In this document: piece after piece, positions 31,132 to 34,333 of the stretch | Position numbering within the stretch: the first letter of the stretch is position 1 | How the letters are laid out: each line of letters starts with the position of its first letter | NCBI RefSeq assembly: GCF_002893095.1 | Contig: NZ_PKQQ01000023.1 | Coordinates: 1-34,333 of the forward strand | From: Stenotrophomonas sp. VV52 | GTDB lineage: Bacteria > Pseudomonadota > Gammaproteobacteria > Xanthomonadales > Xanthomonadaceae | Length of the DNA stretch: 34,333 nt | Direction of reading: 5' to 3' | The notes under the pieces: model-generated | Seen by the model: the letters and a program-made list of their open reading frames with translations, nothing else | Databases searched by the model: none | What the model was told of the DNA's origin: nothing | Made by a program: the position numbers and the translations under genes

Positions 31132-34100
31132 TGGACACCTTTCATCACGGTAATTTCTCCGTTTTTCATGATATAGACCGCCCTGAGTCCTGGGACGGGA
31201 TTAGCCCGAAGGACCCCTTCCAGCTGTGAGATCGTAATAACTGAATCCTGCAAGTTCACCACTATGGTGGGCGCCTGCTTCTCTACCTTACCTCGAATTG
31301 ACATGAGGACCGAGATCGGGCTATTGGTGATCGGTGAGAGGACATCGGCGATCTGACCATTGATCTTAAGATCGGGATTGGCCGCGTTCTTCTTTGTATT
31401 GGGCAATTGCTCAACGTTCTCACCATACTTTGCAAGTGCCACCGCCGCCTCATTCTGCCTATCGATCGCGCGCACTTGGTCCGCATGCGCATTCCTTGGC
31501 GGCAACTCCGGCTGCCCTGTCAGATCCCCACTTGGCGCTTTAGTGCTGGTACCAGCCTCGCTATCCGCCGCCCAGCTCGCTATTGGTGGGCTCTTTGCCT
31601 TAGCAAGATCATCAGCAAGTCTCCAAGGAAGCTTTATGTGCTTGATGAGGTTACCACCAAGGAAACCGCCGGCCTCGCCGAGTGCCATCCCAGACCACAT
31701 GAGCCTTTGAGTTGTTGCCCACTCTGCACCTTCTACGAAACCCGCCTCTGCCCACCGACCTTGATCTTTCAGAAGCAGCTGGAGGTTTGCTTTCAGCTTG
31801 AGCTCATCGTACGGGCCGATCTGGTCGCTGGTGCCGCTGTAGAGCACAGACTGACCGAAGCTCACTACGGAGTTTGCAATCAACTTGATGTCGCCCCAAG
31901 CAGATGCCTGCCCATCTGCGTAGGAGTAGCCGGCCAACTGCCCATACCCAAACAACTCGCGATTCAGGTCAGTGGGCTGGCGGTTGTTGGCCCCAATGCT
32001 GTCAAGGTACTGGGCTACGACAGGGTCAAACCTTGCGTCGTACAGCGCATTCAGGTTGATCGTAGGATCTTTCAGCTCAGTAGTGGAGCTGACAAAAAAC
32101 GCGTGACTTTTCCCGGTGGAATCCTGGTAGGTGAGGCCTTTCGACATGCTGGAAAGGAACTCACTGGTGAGCGGATCTTGGCCAAGTATCGCCGACCAGC
32201 TATTGTCTTCCTTTGAGCTGGCAAACCGGTTAAGGCTGGAACGCGCCTCCTCCGCGGTCAATACGACGCCGTGACTTGCCATGAAGGCAATGTAGCTATC
32301 AACCGTCTCCTTCTTGGCCAGGAATTTGACCTCGGACGGGTGCAGAAGCCGGTTGTTCTCCACCGAGTTCTGGGCAATGTTTGATCCCAGCGCTGCGCCA
32401 GCAAGCCCGTTGCCGCCGGCCCCGCCAGCAATCGCCCCTACAGCCTGTGACAGTGCGAGAACGGTCTGCTTCTGTTGCTCGGTGAGATTCGAGAGACCCT
32501 CCGGGTACAGATAATCGGCGATGTACTGCGCCGCAACTTCCCCAGCACCAGCAGCAAGTGCTCCATTGCCAGCGCTTCCTCCATTTGCCTCTGCCAGGAG
32601 TGCACCCAGTACGGCGTGGGAGAGGAGCTGCATGACCGCATCTGGATCCTTGCCGTGGTTGGTGTCGAATCGGTCTCCGATCAGCGCGGCGGCATACGGA
32701 GCCAGCGCGTTCGATACCACCTGGCCACCGCCTTGGCCCGCAACGCTTCCTACAATCGCCGTCGTGACCGCATCCAGGGCGCGGCTGTATTCCCCGCCCG
32801 TGCCCCACTTGAGAGCTTCACGATACTCCTGACTGGCATTCTGCAGGTAGCCCGCTTTGCCATTACTGTCCAGCTTTGAGTAGTTGGCCCACTCTTCGGC
32901 ATTGTTCTTTTTAAGGCTCTCTTCAAAGGCCTGCTTTGCCTGCTCGCTCTTATAGGCGAAGACGTCCCCCGCCACCTGCTTGCTGGTAGCCACCACCGTA
33001 CCCGCAGCCGACGACATCGCCTGCTGTTCCTGCATCAGCTTCTGCAGGTCCGGCAAGGTGCTGATTGCTTCATGCGCCTTGCTGGCGTCGGTGTTCACGC
33101 CAAGCTCTGCAGCGGTGACCTTCTTGCCTCCGATGGTGATGTTGCCCTCGGTCAGGGTGGCGTAGGTAGTGGAGCTGTCGCTGCCACTGCTGGTCATGGG
33201 TACGCCACCGCTGAAGTTGCTGCCGTCTGCGTTGCCGAACTTTCCGTTTGCTACGTTGCTGCCAATATCCTTGAACTGACCAGCAGCGTTGGGCGTGGCA
33301 GCGGGATTGCCATTCGCGTCAGTTGCCTTCTCCCCGCCTGATCCGAATCCACCACTGATGCTTGCCGAGCTCGCCCGGTAGTCCATCTCGTTCTTGAGAT
33401 CGGTGAAGGTGAAACTCTCGGCGGTCAGCTCACTGTTGGCTCCATTGGTGCTGGCAATGGCACCACCAATCAGGTTCACATGGCCGGCATCCACGTGGTA
33501 GCCGCCGTCCCCGGCAAAAAGCCCGGACTGCTGGCCCACGCCCTTGTAGCTGCCGTTGGCCTTGCTGGCACTGGCGTAGCCGCTGGCATCCCATGCGGTG
33601 CCAATCGAGACCTGTACGCGTCCGCCGAACTGGCTGTCCTTGGACATGCTCTCGGCAATGTCCTGCAGCGATTCGATTGTGAGCGTGCCGCCGGTCTTGA
33701 CGTCGATGCGGTCTGCGGTGGCCGTCGCGCCACGCAGGGTGGCGTCGCCCTCGGCCTTCAGCGAGATGTTCTGGCCGGTGAGCGTGGTGTTCTGCCAGGT
33801 GCTGCTGTCGGAGTTGGATTTGCTGCTGCCGACGCTGGCTTCGGCATACACGTACACACCGGTCTGCGCACCCACCGAGACGCCTACGCCCACTTCGGCA
33901 CCGGCGTTGTTGCTCTTGCTCTTGTCCTGCAGGTGCGCCTTGCCGGCCTCCAGCAGGATGTCGCCTGCCGAGTCCAAGGCCAGCGTGTTGCCTGCGCTCA
34001 GGTTACCCTGCACCACATGGATGTCGCCGCTGGTGCTGGTCAGGTTGACGTTGCCGCCACCCTGGATGGTGGAGCCGCGCGAGACGGTGCTGCTGCCGTC

Positions 34101-34333
34101 GGCACTGCTGCTGGAGGACTTGAAGCCGATGCCGGCCTCGGCACTGAACAGCGCACCGCTGCCAGCACCCTTGGCCGCATTGGCGATGGGACTGCCGGCC
34201 TGGTACGCATTGGCACCGGCTGCCATGCCCTGCATCGCCTGCAGGCGTCCATCGGACTGGCGGGCAGCATCCACGTTGTTGACCAGATCAATGAACGGCG
34301 ACTTGACCCGCGCGAACACACCAATCTTCAGGT
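31128..34333 (-). CDS. cdiA: CdiA-type contact-dependent inhibition toxin, C-terminal part (5' end outside window)
   Basis: The frame is open through the right edge, so only the last ~1,068 residues are present. The distal part of the filamentous-haemagglutinin repeat region comes first (many Gly/Ser/Asn-rich beta repeats such as 'GNVNLTSTSGDIHVVQGNLS' and 'LTGQNISLKAEGDATLRGA'). A pretoxin region with glycine-rich hydrophobic stretches follows. The VENN motif (codons at 32352-32363) marks the start of the variable CdiA-CT of ~407 residues. The last ~121 residues (31131-31493) resemble CDI nuclease domains of the PD-(D/E)xK tRNase type: 'RQNEAAVALAKYGENV', 'NPDLKINGQIADVLSP', 'KQAPTIVVNLQDS'. 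The protein would be displayed on the surface by a CdiB partner outside the window. The immunity gene overlaps the stop. Confidence 0.88.
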   Translation of the reverse strand, partial: LKIGVFARVKSPFIDLVNNVDAARQSDGRLQAMQGMAAGANAYQAGSPIANAAKGAGSGALFSAEAGIGFKSSSSSADGSSTVSRGSTIQGGGNVNLTSTSGDIHVVQGNLSAGNTLALDSAGDILLEAGKAHLQDKSKSNNAGAEVGVGVSVGAQTGVYVYAEASVGSSKSNSDSSTWQNTTLTGQNISLKAEGDATLRGATATADRIDVKTGGTLTIESLQDIAESMSKDSQFGGRVQVSIGTAWDASGYASASKANGSYKGVGQQSGLFAGDGGYHVDAGHVNLIGGAIASTNGANSELTAESFTFTDLKNEMDYRASSASISGGFGSGGEKATDANGNPAATPNAAGQFKDIGSNVANGKFGNADGSNFSGGVPMTSSGSDSSTTYATLTEGNITIGGKKVTAAELGVNTDASKAHEAISTLPDLQKLMQEQQAMSSAAGTVVATSKQVAGDVFAYKSEQAKQAFEESLKKNNAEEWANYSKLDSNGKAGYLQNASQEYREALKWGTGGEYSRALDAVTTAIVGSVAGQGGGQVVSNALAPYAAALIGDRFDTNHGKDPDAVMQLLSHAVLGALLAEANGGSAGNGALAAGAGEVAAQYIADYLYPEGLSNLTEQQKQTVLALSQAVGAIAGGAGGNGLAGAALGSNIAQNSVENNRLLHPSEVKFLAKKETVDSYIAFMASHGVVLTAEEARSSLNRFASSKEDNSWSAILGQDPLTSEFLSSMSKGLTYQDSTGKSHAFFVSSTTELKDPTINLNALYDARFDPVVAQYLDSIGANNRQPTDLNRELFGYGQLAGYSYADGQASAWGDIKLIANSVVSFGQSVLYSGTSDQIGPYDELKLKANLQLLLKDQGRWAEAGFVEGAEWATTQRLMWSGMALGEAGGFLGGNLIKHIKLPWRLADDLAKAKSPPIASWAADSEAGTSTKAPSGDLTGQPELPPRNAHADQVRAIDRQNEAAVALAKYGENVEQLPNTKKNAANPDLKINGQIADVLSPITNSPISVLMSIRGKVEKQAPTIVVNLQDSVITISQLEGVLRANPVPGLRAVYIMKNGEITVMKGVQ

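Noticed and set aside
1..34333. tRNA or rRNA genes as attachment sites
   Set aside because: No sequence with a T-loop and A-box/B-box layout was noticed in the intergenic gaps; a tRNA scan would settle this.

Overview
The window is high-GC gammaproteobacterial DNA, most probably Stenotrophomonas (Xanthomonadaceae). Three hairpins at 26803-26916 have the GTAG-headed form of the REP elements known as SMAG in S. maltophilia. The bigR-type sulfide operon, BetT transporter, MltA/amidase pair and CDI locus also fit that group. No species-level assignment can be made without database searches.

Left part (1-12209), chromosomal metabolism and stress. It starts inside a thioredoxin reductase gene, followed by an ArsO-like flavin monooxygenase gene. 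A convergent gene encodes a low-molecular-weight arsenate reductase, and a SulP anion transporter follows. Next is a complete BigR-type sulfide-response locus: an ArsR-family repressor with the two sensor cysteines, a divergent operator, and five tightly packed genes (persulfide dioxygenase-like MBL protein, two YeeE/YedE half-transporters, a DUF442 sulfurtransferase, a TauE/SafE exporter). Then come a DUF2254 membrane protein, and an outer-membrane porin co-oriented with a BetT-type BCCT transporter.

Middle part (about 12400-25700), an accessory island. It holds an H-NS-like protein, a complete IS30-family element, a small VbhA-like protein, and a Tn7-like transposition module on the minus strand. 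The module order is TnsA-TnsB fusion, TnsC-like ATPase, 76-aa ORF, second TnsC-like ATPase, TniQ, with overlapping or nearly touching genes. By eye the 76-aa ORF resembles the C-terminal tail of the TnsAB protein. This suggests tandem duplication of a 'TnsB tail + TnsC' unit that left a free-standing tail peptide in front of the second ATPase. Both ATPases have Asp-Gln rather than Asp-Glu at the Walker B position. Beyond the module lie a small HTH protein, an unknown divergent gene, a histidine phosphatase, an exported protein made of two copies of one domain, and a stand-alone AAA ATPase with a repeat-rich promoter. I found neither the transposon ends nor a CRISPR array.

Right part (25762-34333). 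A HAD hydrolase, the SMAG repeats, a small membrane protein, the murein hydrolase MltA and a lipoprotein N-acetylmuramoyl-L-alanine amidase lead into a contact-dependent inhibition locus. That locus holds the 3' end of cdiA with its VENN motif and a nuclease-like C-terminal domain, an overlapping cdiI-type immunity gene, and a second immunity-like gene downstream.
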